Shown: positions 11,164 to 24,399 of the stretch, in pieces
Numbering within the stretch: the first letter of the stretch is position 1
How the letters are laid out: every line of letters begins with the position of its first letter
Assembly (NCBI RefSeq): GCF_964204645.1
Contig: NC_134035.1
Span: 7,874,501-7,938,500 of the forward strand
Length of the DNA stretch: 64,000 nt
From: Tubulanus polymorphus
Lineage: Eukaryota > Nemertea > Palaeonemertea > Tubulaniformes > Tubulanidae
Reading direction: 5' to 3'
Position numbers and translations under genes: made by a program
The notes under the pieces: model-generated
What the model saw: the letters and a program-made list of their open reading frames with translations, nothing else
The model's database searches: none
Told to the model about the DNA's origin: nothing

Positions 11164-11283
11164 AAGTCTACAGCACCCGGTATTCCCAGGCGGTCACCCA
11201 TCCAAGTACTAACCGGGCCCGACGTTGCTTAACTTCGGTGATCGGACGAGAACCGGTGCTTTCAACGTGGTATGGCCGTAGAC
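11164..11283 (-). rRNA. RN5S: 5S rRNA, copy 21
   Basis: Step 557 bp. ACGTACAAATC -10 region and GAGCTAAATT 3' flank, both repeated in copy 35 (7641 bp away). Confidence 0.97.
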
Positions 11284-11720
11284 AACAAAACGTACAAATC
11301 TAACCGTTTTGATATTACCTTCTCGATAGGATCGCCACCTCAGCGAGGCATCCACTTTTTATGTCTCTTTTAACACAGTTTCAATTGCTCAACTGATAAA
11401 ACCAGGTACAATTATCCATTCGCTCCATCGAAAGATGTAGAAACAAACGCCTTTCCCTTCGCTCAAGGATCGGCGTTGAATAAGGCGGAGGAAACTATGA
11501 GAACAGCTACTTAGCAACACAATCTGTGACGTCACATTACCAGAAAACATCCAATCTTCTATCTCTAACAAAGTATCGATTTGGGAATATATCTGCGACA
11601 ACAAAATTTTGACGGCTTCGTTCAACTAATGGCGAAAACGAACAAGCAAATAAACAAACAAATAAACGGCTGTTTACGAGTGCTTTTAATTTTTGAAATA
11701 AATCGAGCAAAATTTGAAAA

Positions 11721-11840
11721 AAGTCTACAGCACCCGGTATTCCCAGGCGGTCACCCATCCAAGTACTAACCGGGCCCGACGTTGCTTAACTTCGGTGATC
11801 GGACGAGAACCGGTGCTTTCAACGTGGTATGGCCGTAGAC
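11721..11840 (-). rRNA. RN5S: 5S rRNA, copy 22
   Basis: Step 557 bp; spacer has CGCTTCATCG (about 11980), shared with copy 36. Confidence 0.97.
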
Positions 11841-12277
11841 AACAAAACGTATCAATCTAACCGTTTTGATATTACCTTCTCGATAGGATCGCCACCTCAG
11901 CGAGGCATCCACTTTTTATGTCTCTTTTAACACAGTTTCAATTGCTCAACTGATAAAACCAGGTACAATTATCCATTCGCTTCATCGAAAGATGTAGAAA
12001 CAAACGCCTTTCCCTTCGCTCAAGGATCGGCGTTGAATAAGGCGGAGGAAACTATGAGAACAGCTACTTAGCAACACAATCTGTGACGTCACATTACCAG
12101 AAAACATCCAATCTTCTATCTCTAACAAAGTATCGATTTGGGAATATATCTGCGACAACAAAATTTTGACGGCTTCGTTCAACTAATGGCGAAAACGAAC
12201 AAGCAAATAAACAAACAAATAAACGGCTGTTTACGAGTGCTTTTAATTTTTGAAATAAATCGAGCAAAATTTGAAAA

Positions 12278-12397
12278 AAGTCTACAGCACCCGGTATTCC
12301 CAGGCGGTCACCCATCCAAGTACTAACCGGGCCCGACGTTGCTTAACTTCGGTGATCGGACGAGAACCGGTGCTTTCAACGTGGTATGGCCGTAGAC
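12278..12397 (-). rRNA. RN5S: 5S rRNA, copy 23
   Basis: Step 526 bp; spacer has TTGACACCTTCG (about 12692), shared with copy 37. Confidence 0.97.
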
Positions 12398-12803
12398 AAC
12401 AAAACGTATCAATCTAACCGTTTTGATATTACCTTCACTTTTTATGTCTCTTTTAACACAGTTTCAATTGCTCAACTGATAAAACCAGGTACAATTATCC
12501 ATTCGCTCCATCGAAAGATGTAGAAACAAACGCCTTTCCCTTCGCTCAAGGATCGGCGTTGAATAAGGCGGAGGAAACTATGAGAACAGCTACTTAGCAA
12601 CACAATCTGTGACGTCACATTACCAGAAAACATCCAATCTTCTATCTCTAACAAAGTATCGATTTGGGAATATATCTGCGACAACAAAATTTTGACACCT
12701 TCGTTCAACTAATGGCGAAAACGAACAAGCAAATAAACAAACAAATAAACGGCTGTTTACGAGTGCTTTTAATTTTTGAAATAAATCGAGCAAAATTTGA
12801 AAA

Positions 12804-12923
12804 AAGTCTACAGCACCCGGTATTCCCAGGCGGTCACCCATCCAAGTACTAACCGGGCCCGACGTTGCTTAACTTCGGTGATCGGACGAGAACCGGTGCT
12901 TTCAACGTGGTATGGCCGTAGAC
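12804..12923 (-). rRNA. RN5S: 5S rRNA, copy 24
   Basis: Step 557 bp; spacer has CTATAACAAAG, as has partner copy 38. Confidence 0.97.
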
Positions 12924-13360
12924 AACAAAACGTATCAATCTAACCGTTTTGATATTACCTTCTCGATAGGATCGCCACCTCAGCGAGGCATCCACTTTTT
13001 ATGTCTCTTTTAACACAGTTTCAATTGCTCAACTGATAAAACCAGGTACAATTATCCATTCGCTCCATCGAAAGATGTAGAAACAAACGCCTTTCCCTTC
13101 GCTCAAGGATCGGCGTTGAATAAGGCGGAGGAAACTATGAGAACAGCTACTTAGCAACACAATCTGTGACGTCACATTACCAGAAAACATCCAATCTTCT
13201 ATCTATAACAAAGTATCGATTTGGGAATATATCTGCGACAACAAAATTTTGACGGCTTCGTTCAACTAATGGCGAAAACGAACAAGCAAATAAACAAACA
13301 AATAAACGGCTGTTTACGAGTGCTTTTAATTTTTGAAATAAATCGAGCAAAATTTGAAAA

Positions 13361-13480
13361 AAGTCTACAGCACCCGGTATTCCCAGGCGGTCACCCATCC
13401 AAGTACTAACCGGGCCCGACGTTGCTTAACTTCGGTGATCGGACGAGAACCGGTGCTTTCAACGTGGTATGGCCGTAGAC
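13361..13480 (-). rRNA. RN5S: 5S rRNA, copy 25
   Basis: Step 526 bp; partner copy 39. Confidence 0.97.
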
Positions 13481-13886
13481 AACAAAACGTATCAATCTAA
13501 CCGTTTTGATATTACCTTCACTTTTTATGTCTCTTTTAACACAGTTTCAATTGCTCAACTGATAAAACCAGGTACAATTATCCATTCGCTCCATCGAAAG
13601 ATGTAGAAACAAACGCCTTTCCCTTCGCTCAAGGATCGGCGTTGAATAAGGCGGAGGAAACTATGAGAACAGCTACTTAGCAACACAATCTGTGACGTCA
13701 CATTACCAGAAAACATCCAATCTTCTATCTCTAACAAAGTATCGATTTGGGAATATATCTGCGACAACAAAATTTTGACGGCTTCGTTCAACTAATGGCG
13801 AAAACAAACAAGCAAATAAACAAACAAATAAACGACTGTTTACGAGTGCTTTTAATTTTTGAAATAAATCGAGCTAAATTTGAAAA

Positions 13887-14006
13887 AAGTCTACAGCACC
13901 CGGTATTCCCAGGCGGTCACCCATCCAAGTACTAACCGGGCCCGACGTTGCTTAACTTCGGTGATCGGACGAGAACCGGTGCTTTCAACGTGGTATGGCC
14001 GTAGAC
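13887..14006 (-). rRNA. RN5S: 5S rRNA, copy 26
   Basis: Step 557 bp. Unique flank CAACACAACGTACAAATC, found only here and in copy 40. Confidence 0.97.
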
Positions 14007-14443
14007 AACACAACGTACAAATCTAACCGTTTTGATATTACCTTCTCGATAGGATCGCCACCTCAGCGAGGCATCCACTTTTTATGTCTCTTTTAACACA
14101 GTTTCAATTGCTCAACTGATAAAACCAGGTACAATTATCCATTCGCTCCATCGAAAGATGTAGAAACAAACGCCTTTCCCTTCGCTCAAGGATCGGCGTT
14201 GAATAAGGCGGAGGAAACTATGAGAACAGCTACTTAGCAACACAATCTGTGACGTCACATTACCAGAAAACATCCAATCTTCTATCTCTAACAAAGTATC
14301 GATTTGGGAATATATCTGCGACAACAAAATTTTGACGGCTTCGTTCAACTAATGGCGAAAACGAACAAGCAAATAAACAAACAAATAAACGGCTGTTTAC
14401 GAGTGCTTTTAATTTTTGAAATAAATCGAGCAAAATTTGAAAA

Positions 14444-14563
14444 AAGTCTACAGCACCCGGTATTCCCAGGCGGTCACCCATCCAAGTACTAACCGGGCCC
14501 GACGTTGCTTAACTTCGGTGATCGGACGAGAACCGGTGCTTTCAACGTGGTATGGCCGTAGAC
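14444..14563 (-). rRNA. RN5S: 5S rRNA, copy 27
   Basis: Step 526 bp; partner copy 41. Confidence 0.97.
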
Positions 14564-14969
14564 AACAAAACGTATCAATCTAACCGTTTTGATATTACCT
14601 TCACTTTTTATGTCTCTTTTAACACAGTTTCAATTGCTCAACTGATAAAACCAGGTACAATTATCCATTCGCTCCATCGAAAGATGTAGAAACAAACGCC
14701 TTTCCCTTCGCTCAAGGATCGGCGTTGAATAAGGCGGAGGAAACTATGAGAACAGCTACTTAGCAACACAATCTGTGACGTCACATTACCAGAAAACATC
14801 CAATCTTCTATCTCTAACAAAGTATCGATTTGGGAATATATCTGCGACAACAAAATTTTGACGGCTTCGTTCAACTAATGGCGAAAACAAACAAGCAAAT
14901 AAACAAACAAATAAACGGCTGTTTACGAGTGCTTTTAATTTTTGAAATAAATCGAGCAAAATTTGAAAA

Positions 14970-15089
14970 AAGTCTACAGCACCCGGTATTCCCAGGCGGT
15001 CACCCATCCAAGTACTAACCGGGCCCGACGTTGCTTAACTTCGGTGATCGGACGAGAACCGGTGCTTTCAACGTGGTATGGCCGTAGAC
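14970..15089 (-). rRNA. RN5S: 5S rRNA, copy 28
   Basis: Step 557 bp; partner copy 42. Confidence 0.97.
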
Positions 15090-15526
15090 AACAAAACGTA
15101 TCAATCTAACCGTTTTGATATTACCTTCTCGATAGGATCGCCACCTCAGCGAGGCATCCACTTTTTATGTCTCTTTTAACACAGTTTCAATTGCTCAACT
15201 GATAAAACCAGGTACAATTATCCATTCGCTCCATCGAAAGATGTAGAAACAAACGCCTTTCCCTTCGCTCAAGGATCGGCGTTGAATAAGGCGGAGGAAA
15301 CTATGAGAACAGCTACTTAGCAACACAATCTGTGACGTCACATTACCAGAAAACATCCAATCTTCTATCTCTAACAAAGTATCGATTTGGGAATATATCT
15401 GCGACAACAAAATTTTGACGGCTTCGTTCAACTAATGGCGAAAACGAACAAGCAAATAAACAAACAAATAAACGGCTGTTTACGAGTGCTTTTAATTTTT
15501 GAAATAAATCGAGCAAAATTTGAAAA

Positions 15527-15646
15527 AAGTCTACAGCACCCGGTATTCCCAGGCGGTCACCCATCCAAGTACTAACCGGGCCCGACGTTGCTTAACTTCG
15601 GTGATCGGACGAGAACCGGTGCTTTCAACGTGGTATGGCCGTAGAC
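15527..15646 (-). rRNA. RN5S: 5S rRNA, copy 29
   Basis: Step 557 bp; spacer has TATCCGTTCGC (about 15777), shared with copy 43. Confidence 0.97.
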
Positions 15647-16083
15647 AACAAAACGTATCAATCTAACCGTTTTGATATTACCTTCTCGATAGGATCGCCA
15701 CCTCAGCGAGGCATCCACTTTTTATGTCTCTTTTAACACAGTTTCAATTGCTCAACTGATAAAACCAGGTACAATTATCCGTTCGCTCCATCGAAAGATG
15801 TAGAAACAAACGCCTTTCCCTTCGCTCAAGGATCGGCGTTGAATAAGGCGGAGGAAACTATGAGAACAGCTACTTAGCAACACAATCTGTGACGTCACAT
15901 TACCAGAAAACATCCAATCTTCTATCTCTAACAAAGTATCGATTTGGGAATATATCTGCGACAACAAAATTTTGACGGCTTCGTTCAACTAATGGCGAAA
16001 ACGAACAAGCAAATAAACAAACAAATAAACGGCTGTTTACGAGTGCTTTTAATTTTTGAAATAAATCGAGCAAAATTTGAAAA

Positions 16084-16203
16084 AAGTCTACAGCACCCGG
16101 TATTCCCAGGCGGTCACCCATCCAAGTACTAACCGGGCCCGACGTTGCTTAACTTCGGTGATCGGACGAGAACCGGTGCTTTCAACGTGGTATGGCCGTA
16201 GAC
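16084..16203 (-). rRNA. RN5S: 5S rRNA, copy 30
   Basis: Step 555 bp; G-haplotype spacer; partner copy 44. Confidence 0.97.
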
Positions 16204-16638
16204 AACAAAACGTATCAATCTAACCGTTTTGATATTACCTTCTCGATAGGATCGCCACCTCAGCGAGGCGTCCACTTTTTATGTCTCTTTTAACAGAGTT
16301 TCAATTGCTCAACTGATAAAACCAGGTACAATTATCCATTCGCTCCATCGAAAGATGTAGAAACAAACGCCTTTCCCGTCGCTCAAGGATCGGCGTTGAA
16401 TAAGGCGGAGGAAACTATGAGAACAGCTACTTAGCAACACAATCTGTGACGTCACATTACCAGAAAACATCCAATCTTCTATCTAACAAAGTATCGATTT
16501 GGGAATATATCTGCGACAACAAAATTTTGACAGCTTCGTTCAACTAATGGCGAAAACAAACAAGCAAATAAACAAACAAATAAACGGCTGTTTGCGAGTG
16601 CTTTTAATTTTTGAAATAAATCGAGCTAAATTTGAAAA

Positions 16639-16758
16639 AAGTCTACAGCACCCGGTATTCCCAGGCGGTCACCCATCCAAGTACTAACCGGGCCCGACGT
16701 TGCTTAACTTCGGTGATCGGACGAGAACCGGTGCTTTCAACGTGGTATGGCCGTAGAC
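16639..16758 (-). rRNA. RN5S: 5S rRNA, copy 31
   Basis: Step 557 bp; GAGCTAAATT 3' flank; partner copy 45. Confidence 0.97.
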
Positions 16759-17195
16759 AACAAAACGTATCAATCTAACCGTTTTGATATTACCTTCTCG
16801 ATAGGATCGCCACCTCAGCGAGGCATCCACTTTTTATGTCTCTTTTAACACAGTTTCAATTGCTCAACTGATAAAACCAGGTACAATTATCCATTCGCTC
16901 CATCGAAAGATGTAGAAACAAACGCCTTTCCCTTCGCTCAAGGATCGGCGTTGAATAAGGCGGAGGAAACTATGAGAACAGCTACTTAGCAACACAATCT
17001 GTGACGTCACATTACCAGAAAACATCCAATCTTCTATCTCTAACAAAGTATCGATTTGGGAATATATCTGCGACAACAAAATTTTGACGGCTTCGTTCAA
17101 CTAATGGCGAAAACGAACAAGCAAATAAACAAACAAATAAACGGCTGTTTACGAGTGCTTTTAATTTTTGAAATAAATCGAGCAAAATTTGAAAA

Positions 17196-17315
17196 AAGTC
17201 TACAGCACCCGGTATTCCCAGGCGGTCACCCATCCAAGTACTAACCGGGCCCGACGTTGCTTAACTTCGGTGATCGGACGAGAACCGGTGCTTTCAACGT
17301 GGTATGGCCGTAGAC
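17196..17315 (-). rRNA. RN5S: 5S rRNA, copy 32
   Basis: Step 526 bp; last gene of the 7641-bp-offset duplication (partner copy 46 has a 555-bp step instead). Confidence 0.97.
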
Positions 17316-17721
17316 AACAAAACGTATCAATCTAACCGTTTTGATATTACCTTCACTTTTTATGTCTCTTTTAACACAGTTTCAATTGCTCAACTGATAA
17401 AACCAGGTACAATTATCCATTCGCTCCATCGAAAGATGTAGAAACAAACGCCTTTCCCTTCGCTCAAGGATCGGCGTTGAATAAGGCGGAGGAAACTATG
17501 AGAACAGCTACTTAGCAACACAATCTGTGACGTCACATTACCAGAAAACATCCAATCTTCTATCTCTAACAAAGTATCGATTTGGGAATATATCTGCGAC
17601 AACAAAATTTTGACGGCTTCGTTCAACTAATGGCGAAAACAAACAAGCAAATAAACAAACAAATAAACGACTGTTTACGAGTGCTTTTAATTTTTGAAAT
17701 AAATCGAGCTAAATTTGAAAA

Positions 17722-17841
17722 AAGTCTACAGCACCCGGTATTCCCAGGCGGTCACCCATCCAAGTACTAACCGGGCCCGACGTTGCTTAACTTCGGTGAT
17801 CGGACGAGAACCGGTGCTTTCAACGTGGTATGGCCGTAGAC
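17722..17841 (-). rRNA. RN5S: 5S rRNA, copy 33
   Basis: Step 557 bp; GAGCTAAATT 3' flank with the common -10 region. Confidence 0.97.
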
Positions 17842-18278
17842 AACAAAACGTATCAATCTAACCGTTTTGATATTACCTTCTCGATAGGATCGCCACCTCA
17901 GCGAGGCATCCACTTTTTATGTCTCTTTTAACACAGTTTCAATTGCTCAACTGATAAAACCAGGTACAATTATCCATTCGCTCCATCGAAAGATGTAGAA
18001 ACAAACGCCTTTCCCTTCGCTCAAGGATCGGCGTTGAATAAGGCGGAGGAAACTATGAGAACAGCTACTTAGCAACACAATCTGTGACGTCACATTACCA
18101 GAAAACATCCAATCTTCTATCTCTAACAAAGTATCGATTTGGGAATATATCTGCGACAACAAAATTTTGACGGCTTCGTTCAACTAATGGCGAAAACGAA
18201 CAAGCAAATAAACAAACAAATAAACGGCTGTTTACGAGTGCTTTTAATTTTTGAAATAAATCGAGCAAAATTTGAAAA

Positions 18279-18398
18279 AAGTCTACAGCACCCGGTATTC
18301 CCAGGCGGTCACCCATCCAAGTACTAACCGGGCCCGACGTTGCTTAACTTCGGTGATCGGACGAGAACCGGTGCTTTCAACGTGGTATGGCCGTAGAC
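18279..18398 (-). rRNA. RN5S: 5S rRNA, copy 34
   Basis: Step 526 bp. Confidence 0.97.
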
Positions 18399-18804
18399 AA
18401 CAAAACGTATCAATCTAACCGTTTTGATATTACCTTCACTTTTTATGTCTCTTTTAACACAGTTTCAATTGCTCAACTGATAAAACCAGGTACAATTATC
18501 CATTCGCTCCATCGAAAGATGTAGAAACAAACGCCTTTCCCTTCGCTCAAGGATCGGCGTTGAATAAGGCGGAGGAAACTATGAGAACAGCTACTTAGCA
18601 ACACAATCTGTGACGTCACATTACCAGAAAACATCCAATCTTCTATCTCTAACAAAGTATCGATTTGGGAATATATCTGCGACAACAAAATTTTGACGGC
18701 TTCGTTCAACTAATGGCGAAAACAAACAAGCAAATAAACAAACAAATAAACGACTGTTTACGAGTGCTTTTAATTTTTGAAATAAATCGAGCTAAATTTG
18801 AAAA

Positions 18805-18924
18805 AAGTCTACAGCACCCGGTATTCCCAGGCGGTCACCCATCCAAGTACTAACCGGGCCCGACGTTGCTTAACTTCGGTGATCGGACGAGAACCGGTGC
18901 TTTCAACGTGGTATGGCCGTAGAC
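18805..18924 (-). rRNA. RN5S: 5S rRNA, copy 35
   Basis: Step 557 bp; duplicate of copy 21 (ACGTACAAATC, GAGCTAAATT). Confidence 0.97.
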
Positions 18925-19361
18925 AACAAAACGTACAAATCTAACCGTTTTGATATTACCTTCTCGATAGGATCGCCACCTCAGCGAGGCATCCACTTTT
19001 TATGTCTCTTTTAACACAGTTTCAATTGCTCAACTGATAAAACCAGGTACAATTATCCATTCGCTCCATCGAAAGATGTAGAAACAAACGCCTTTCCCTT
19101 CGCTCAAGGATCGGCGTTGAATAAGGCGGAGGAAACTATGAGAACAGCTACTTAGCAACACAATCTGTGACGTCACATTACCAGAAAACATCCAATCTTC
19201 TATCTCTAACAAAGTATCGATTTGGGAATATATCTGCGACAACAAAATTTTGACGGCTTCGTTCAACTAATGGCGAAAACGAACAAGCAAATAAACAAAC
19301 AAATAAACGGCTGTTTACGAGTGCTTTTAATTTTTGAAATAAATCGAGCAAAATTTGAAAA

Positions 19362-19481
19362 AAGTCTACAGCACCCGGTATTCCCAGGCGGTCACCCATC
19401 CAAGTACTAACCGGGCCCGACGTTGCTTAACTTCGGTGATCGGACGAGAACCGGTGCTTTCAACGTGGTATGGCCGTAGAC
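19362..19481 (-). rRNA. RN5S: 5S rRNA, copy 36
   Basis: Step 557 bp; duplicate of copy 22 (CGCTTCATCG at about 19618). Confidence 0.97.
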
Positions 19482-19918
19482 AACAAAACGTATCAATCTA
19501 ACCGTTTTGATATTACCTTCTCGATAGGATCGCCACCTCAGCGAGGCATCCACTTTTTATGTCTCTTTTAACACAGTTTCAATTGCTCAACTGATAAAAC
19601 CAGGTACAATTATCCATTCGCTTCATCGAAAGATGTAGAAACAAACGCCTTTCCCTTCGCTCAAGGATCGGCGTTGAATAAGGCGGAGGAAACTATGAGA
19701 ACAGCTACTTAGCAACACAATCTGTGACGTCACATTACCAGAAAACATCCAATCTTCTATCTCTAACAAAGTATCGATTTGGGAATATATCTGCGACAAC
19801 AAAATTTTGACGGCTTCGTTCAACTAATGGCGAAAACGAACAAGCAAATAAACAAACAAATAAACGGCTGTTTACGAGTGCTTTTAATTTTTGAAATAAA
19901 TCGAGCAAAATTTGAAAA

Positions 19919-20038
19919 AAGTCTACAGCACCCGGTATTCCCAGGCGGTCACCCATCCAAGTACTAACCGGGCCCGACGTTGCTTAACTTCGGTGATCGG
20001 ACGAGAACCGGTGCTTTCAACGTGGTATGGCCGTAGAC
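19919..20038 (-). rRNA. RN5S: 5S rRNA, copy 37
   Basis: Step 526 bp; duplicate of copy 23 (TTGACACCTTCG at about 20333). Confidence 0.97.
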
Positions 20039-20444
20039 AACAAAACGTATCAATCTAACCGTTTTGATATTACCTTCACTTTTTATGTCTCTTTTAACAC
20101 AGTTTCAATTGCTCAACTGATAAAACCAGGTACAATTATCCATTCGCTCCATCGAAAGATGTAGAAACAAACGCCTTTCCCTTCGCTCAAGGATCGGCGT
20201 TGAATAAGGCGGAGGAAACTATGAGAACAGCTACTTAGCAACACAATCTGTGACGTCACATTACCAGAAAACATCCAATCTTCTATCTCTAACAAAGTAT
20301 CGATTTGGGAATATATCTGCGACAACAAAATTTTGACACCTTCGTTCAACTAATGGCGAAAACGAACAAGCAAATAAACAAACAAATAAACGGCTGTTTA
20401 CGAGTGCTTTTAATTTTTGAAATAAATCGAGCAAAATTTGAAAA

Positions 20445-20564
20445 AAGTCTACAGCACCCGGTATTCCCAGGCGGTCACCCATCCAAGTACTAACCGGGCC
20501 CGACGTTGCTTAACTTCGGTGATCGGACGAGAACCGGTGCTTTCAACGTGGTATGGCCGTAGAC
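20445..20564 (-). rRNA. RN5S: 5S rRNA, copy 38
   Basis: Step 557 bp; duplicate of copy 24. Confidence 0.97.
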
Positions 20565-21001
20565 AACAAAACGTATCAATCTAACCGTTTTGATATTACC
20601 TTCTCGATAGGATCGCCACCTCAGCGAGGCATCCACTTTTTATGTCTCTTTTAACACAGTTTCAATTGCTCAACTGATAAAACCAGGTACAATTATCCAT
20701 TCGCTCCATCGAAAGATGTAGAAACAAACGCCTTTCCCTTCGCTCAAGGATCGGCGTTGAATAAGGCGGAGGAAACTATGAGAACAGCTACTTAGCAACA
20801 CAATCTGTGACGTCACATTACCAGAAAACATCCAATCTTCTATCTATAACAAAGTATCGATTTGGGAATATATCTGCGACAACAAAATTTTGACGGCTTC
20901 GTTCAACTAATGGCGAAAACGAACAAGCAAATAAACAAACAAATAAACGGCTGTTTACGAGTGCTTTTAATTTTTGAAATAAATCGAGCAAAATTTGAAA
21001 A

Positions 21002-21121
21002 AAGTCTACAGCACCCGGTATTCCCAGGCGGTCACCCATCCAAGTACTAACCGGGCCCGACGTTGCTTAACTTCGGTGATCGGACGAGAACCGGTGCTTT
21101 CAACGTGGTATGGCCGTAGAC
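21002..21121 (-). rRNA. RN5S: 5S rRNA, copy 39
   Basis: Step 526 bp; duplicate of copy 25. Confidence 0.97.
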
Positions 21122-21527
21122 AACAAAACGTATCAATCTAACCGTTTTGATATTACCTTCACTTTTTATGTCTCTTTTAACACAGTTTCAATTGCTCAAC
21201 TGATAAAACCAGGTACAATTATCCATTCGCTCCATCGAAAGATGTAGAAACAAACGCCTTTCCCTTCGCTCAAGGATCGGCGTTGAATAAGGCGGAGGAA
21301 ACTATGAGAACAGCTACTTAGCAACACAATCTGTGACGTCACATTACCAGAAAACATCCAATCTTCTATCTCTAACAAAGTATCGATTTGGGAATATATC
21401 TGCGACAACAAAATTTTGACGGCTTCGTTCAACTAATGGCGAAAACAAACAAGCAAATAAACAAACAAATAAACGACTGTTTACGAGTGCTTTTAATTTT
21501 TGAAATAAATCGAGCTAAATTTGAAAA

Positions 21528-21647
21528 AAGTCTACAGCACCCGGTATTCCCAGGCGGTCACCCATCCAAGTACTAACCGGGCCCGACGTTGCTTAACTTC
21601 GGTGATCGGACGAGAACCGGTGCTTTCAACGTGGTATGGCCGTAGAC
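21528..21647 (-). rRNA. RN5S: 5S rRNA, copy 40
   Basis: Step 557 bp; duplicate of copy 26 with the same CAACACAACG flank. Confidence 0.97.
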
Positions 21648-22084
21648 AACACAACGTACAAATCTAACCGTTTTGATATTACCTTCTCGATAGGATCGCC
21701 ACCTCAGCGAGGCATCCACTTTTTATGTCTCTTTTAACACAGTTTCAATTGCTCAACTGATAAAACCAGGTACAATTATCCATTCGCTCCATCGAAAGAT
21801 GTAGAAACAAACGCCTTTCCCTTCGCTCAAGGATCGGCGTTGAATAAGGCGGAGGAAACTATGAGAACAGCTACTTAGCAACACAATCTGTGACGTCACA
21901 TTACCAGAAAACATCCAATCTTCTATCTCTAACAAAGTATCGATTTGGGAATATATCTGCGACAACAAAATTTTGACGGCTTCGTTCAACTAATGGCGAA
22001 AACGAACAAGCAAATAAACAAACAAATAAACGGCTGTTTACGAGTGCTTTTAATTTTTGAAATAAATCGAGCAAAATTTGAAAA

Positions 22085-22204
22085 AAGTCTACAGCACCCG
22101 GTATTCCCAGGCGGTCACCCATCCAAGTACTAACCGGGCCCGACGTTGCTTAACTTCGGTGATCGGACGAGAACCGGTGCTTTCAACGTGGTATGGCCGT
22201 AGAC
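22085..22204 (-). rRNA. RN5S: 5S rRNA, copy 41
   Basis: Step 526 bp; duplicate of copy 27. Confidence 0.97.
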
Positions 22205-22610
22205 AACAAAACGTATCAATCTAACCGTTTTGATATTACCTTCACTTTTTATGTCTCTTTTAACACAGTTTCAATTGCTCAACTGATAAAACCAGGTACA
22301 ATTATCCATTCGCTCCATCGAAAGATGTAGAAACAAACGCCTTTCCCTTCGCTCAAGGATCGGCGTTGAATAAGGCGGAGGAAACTATGAGAACAGCTAC
22401 TTAGCAACACAATCTGTGACGTCACATTACCAGAAAACATCCAATCTTCTATCTCTAACAAAGTATCGATTTGGGAATATATCTGCGACAACAAAATTTT
22501 GACGGCTTCGTTCAACTAATGGCGAAAACAAACAAGCAAATAAACAAACAAATAAACGGCTGTTTACGAGTGCTTTTAATTTTTGAAATAAATCGAGCAA
22601 AATTTGAAAA

Positions 22611-22730
22611 AAGTCTACAGCACCCGGTATTCCCAGGCGGTCACCCATCCAAGTACTAACCGGGCCCGACGTTGCTTAACTTCGGTGATCGGACGAGAAC
22701 CGGTGCTTTCAACGTGGTATGGCCGTAGAC
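22611..22730 (-). rRNA. RN5S: 5S rRNA, copy 42
   Basis: Step 557 bp; duplicate of copy 28. Confidence 0.97.
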
Positions 22731-23167
22731 AACAAAACGTATCAATCTAACCGTTTTGATATTACCTTCTCGATAGGATCGCCACCTCAGCGAGGCATCC
22801 ACTTTTTATGTCTCTTTTAACACAGTTTCAATTGCTCAACTGATAAAACCAGGTACAATTATCCATTCGCTCCATCGAAAGATGTAGAAACAAACGCCTT
22901 TCCCTTCGCTCAAGGATCGGCGTTGAATAAGGCGGAGGAAACTATGAGAACAGCTACTTAGCAACACAATCTGTGACGTCACATTACCAGAAAACATCCA
23001 ATCTTCTATCTCTAACAAAGTATCGATTTGGGAATATATCTGCGACAACAAAATTTTGACGGCTTCGTTCAACTAATGGCGAAAACGAACAAGCAAATAA
23101 ACAAACAAATAAACGGCTGTTTACGAGTGCTTTTAATTTTTGAAATAAATCGAGCAAAATTTGAAAA

Positions 23168-23287
23168 AAGTCTACAGCACCCGGTATTCCCAGGCGGTCA
23201 CCCATCCAAGTACTAACCGGGCCCGACGTTGCTTAACTTCGGTGATCGGACGAGAACCGGTGCTTTCAACGTGGTATGGCCGTAGAC
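23168..23287 (-). rRNA. RN5S: 5S rRNA, copy 43
   Basis: Step 557 bp; duplicate of copy 29 (TATCCGTTCGC at about 23418). Confidence 0.97.
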
Positions 23288-23724
23288 AACAAAACGTATC
23301 AATCTAACCGTTTTGATATTACCTTCTCGATAGGATCGCCACCTCAGCGAGGCATCCACTTTTTATGTCTCTTTTAACACAGTTTCAATTGCTCAACTGA
23401 TAAAACCAGGTACAATTATCCGTTCGCTCCATCGAAAGATGTAGAAACAAACGCCTTTCCCTTCGCTCAAGGATCGGCGTTGAATAAGGCGGAGGAAACT
23501 ATGAGAACAGCTACTTAGCAACACAATCTGTGACGTCACATTACCAGAAAACATCCAATCTTCTATCTCTAACAAAGTATCGATTTGGGAATATATCTGC
23601 GACAACAAAATTTTGACGGCTTCGTTCAACTAATGGCGAAAACGAACAAGCAAATAAACAAACAAATAAACGGCTGTTTACGAGTGCTTTTAATTTTTGA
23701 AATAAATCGAGCAAAATTTGAAAA

Positions 23725-23844
23725 AAGTCTACAGCACCCGGTATTCCCAGGCGGTCACCCATCCAAGTACTAACCGGGCCCGACGTTGCTTAACTTCGGT
23801 GATCGGACGAGAACCGGTGCTTTCAACGTGGTATGGCCGTAGAC
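23725..23844 (-). rRNA. RN5S: 5S rRNA, copy 44
   Basis: Step 555 bp; G-haplotype spacer; duplicate of copy 30. Confidence 0.97.
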
Positions 23845-24279
23845 AACAAAACGTATCAATCTAACCGTTTTGATATTACCTTCTCGATAGGATCGCCACC
23901 TCAGCGAGGCGTCCACTTTTTATGTCTCTTTTAACAGAGTTTCAATTGCTCAACTGATAAAACCAGGTACAATTATCCATTCGCTCCATCGAAAGATGTA
24001 GAAACAAACGCCTTTCCCGTCGCTCAAGGATCGGCGTTGAATAAGGCGGAGGAAACTATGAGAACAGCTACTTAGCAACACAATCTGTGACGTCACATTA
24101 CCAGAAAACATCCAATCTTCTATCTAACAAAGTATCGATTTGGGAATATATCTGCGACAACAAAATTTTGACAGCTTCGTTCAACTAATGGCGAAAACAA
24201 ACAAGCAAATAAACAAACAAATAAACGGCTGTTTGCGAGTGCTTTTAATTTTTGAAATAAATCGAGCTAAATTTGAAAA

Positions 24280-24399
24280 AAGTCTACAGCACCCGGTATT
24301 CCCAGGCGGTCACCCATCCAAGTACTAACCGGGCCCGACGTTGCTTAACTTCGGTGATCGGACGAGAACCGGTGCTTTCAACGTGGTATGGCCGTAGAC
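24280..24399 (-). rRNA. RN5S: 5S rRNA, copy 45
   Basis: Step 557 bp; GAGCTAAATT flank, duplicate of copy 31. Confidence 0.97.

Larger units (their letters stand above)
10490..17350. repeat. Segmental duplication A, left copy (offset 7641 bp)
   Basis: Copies 21-32 reappear as copies 35-46 at exactly +7641 bp with the same order of steps (557, 557, 526, 557, 526, 557, 526, 557, 557, 555, 557). Private variants recur in register: CGCTTCATCG, TTGACACCTTCG, CAACACAACG, TATCCGTTCGC and GAGCTAAATT. The right limit is set at about 17354, where one copy has the 31-bp deletion and the other does not. The left limit is approximate. Confidence 0.9.
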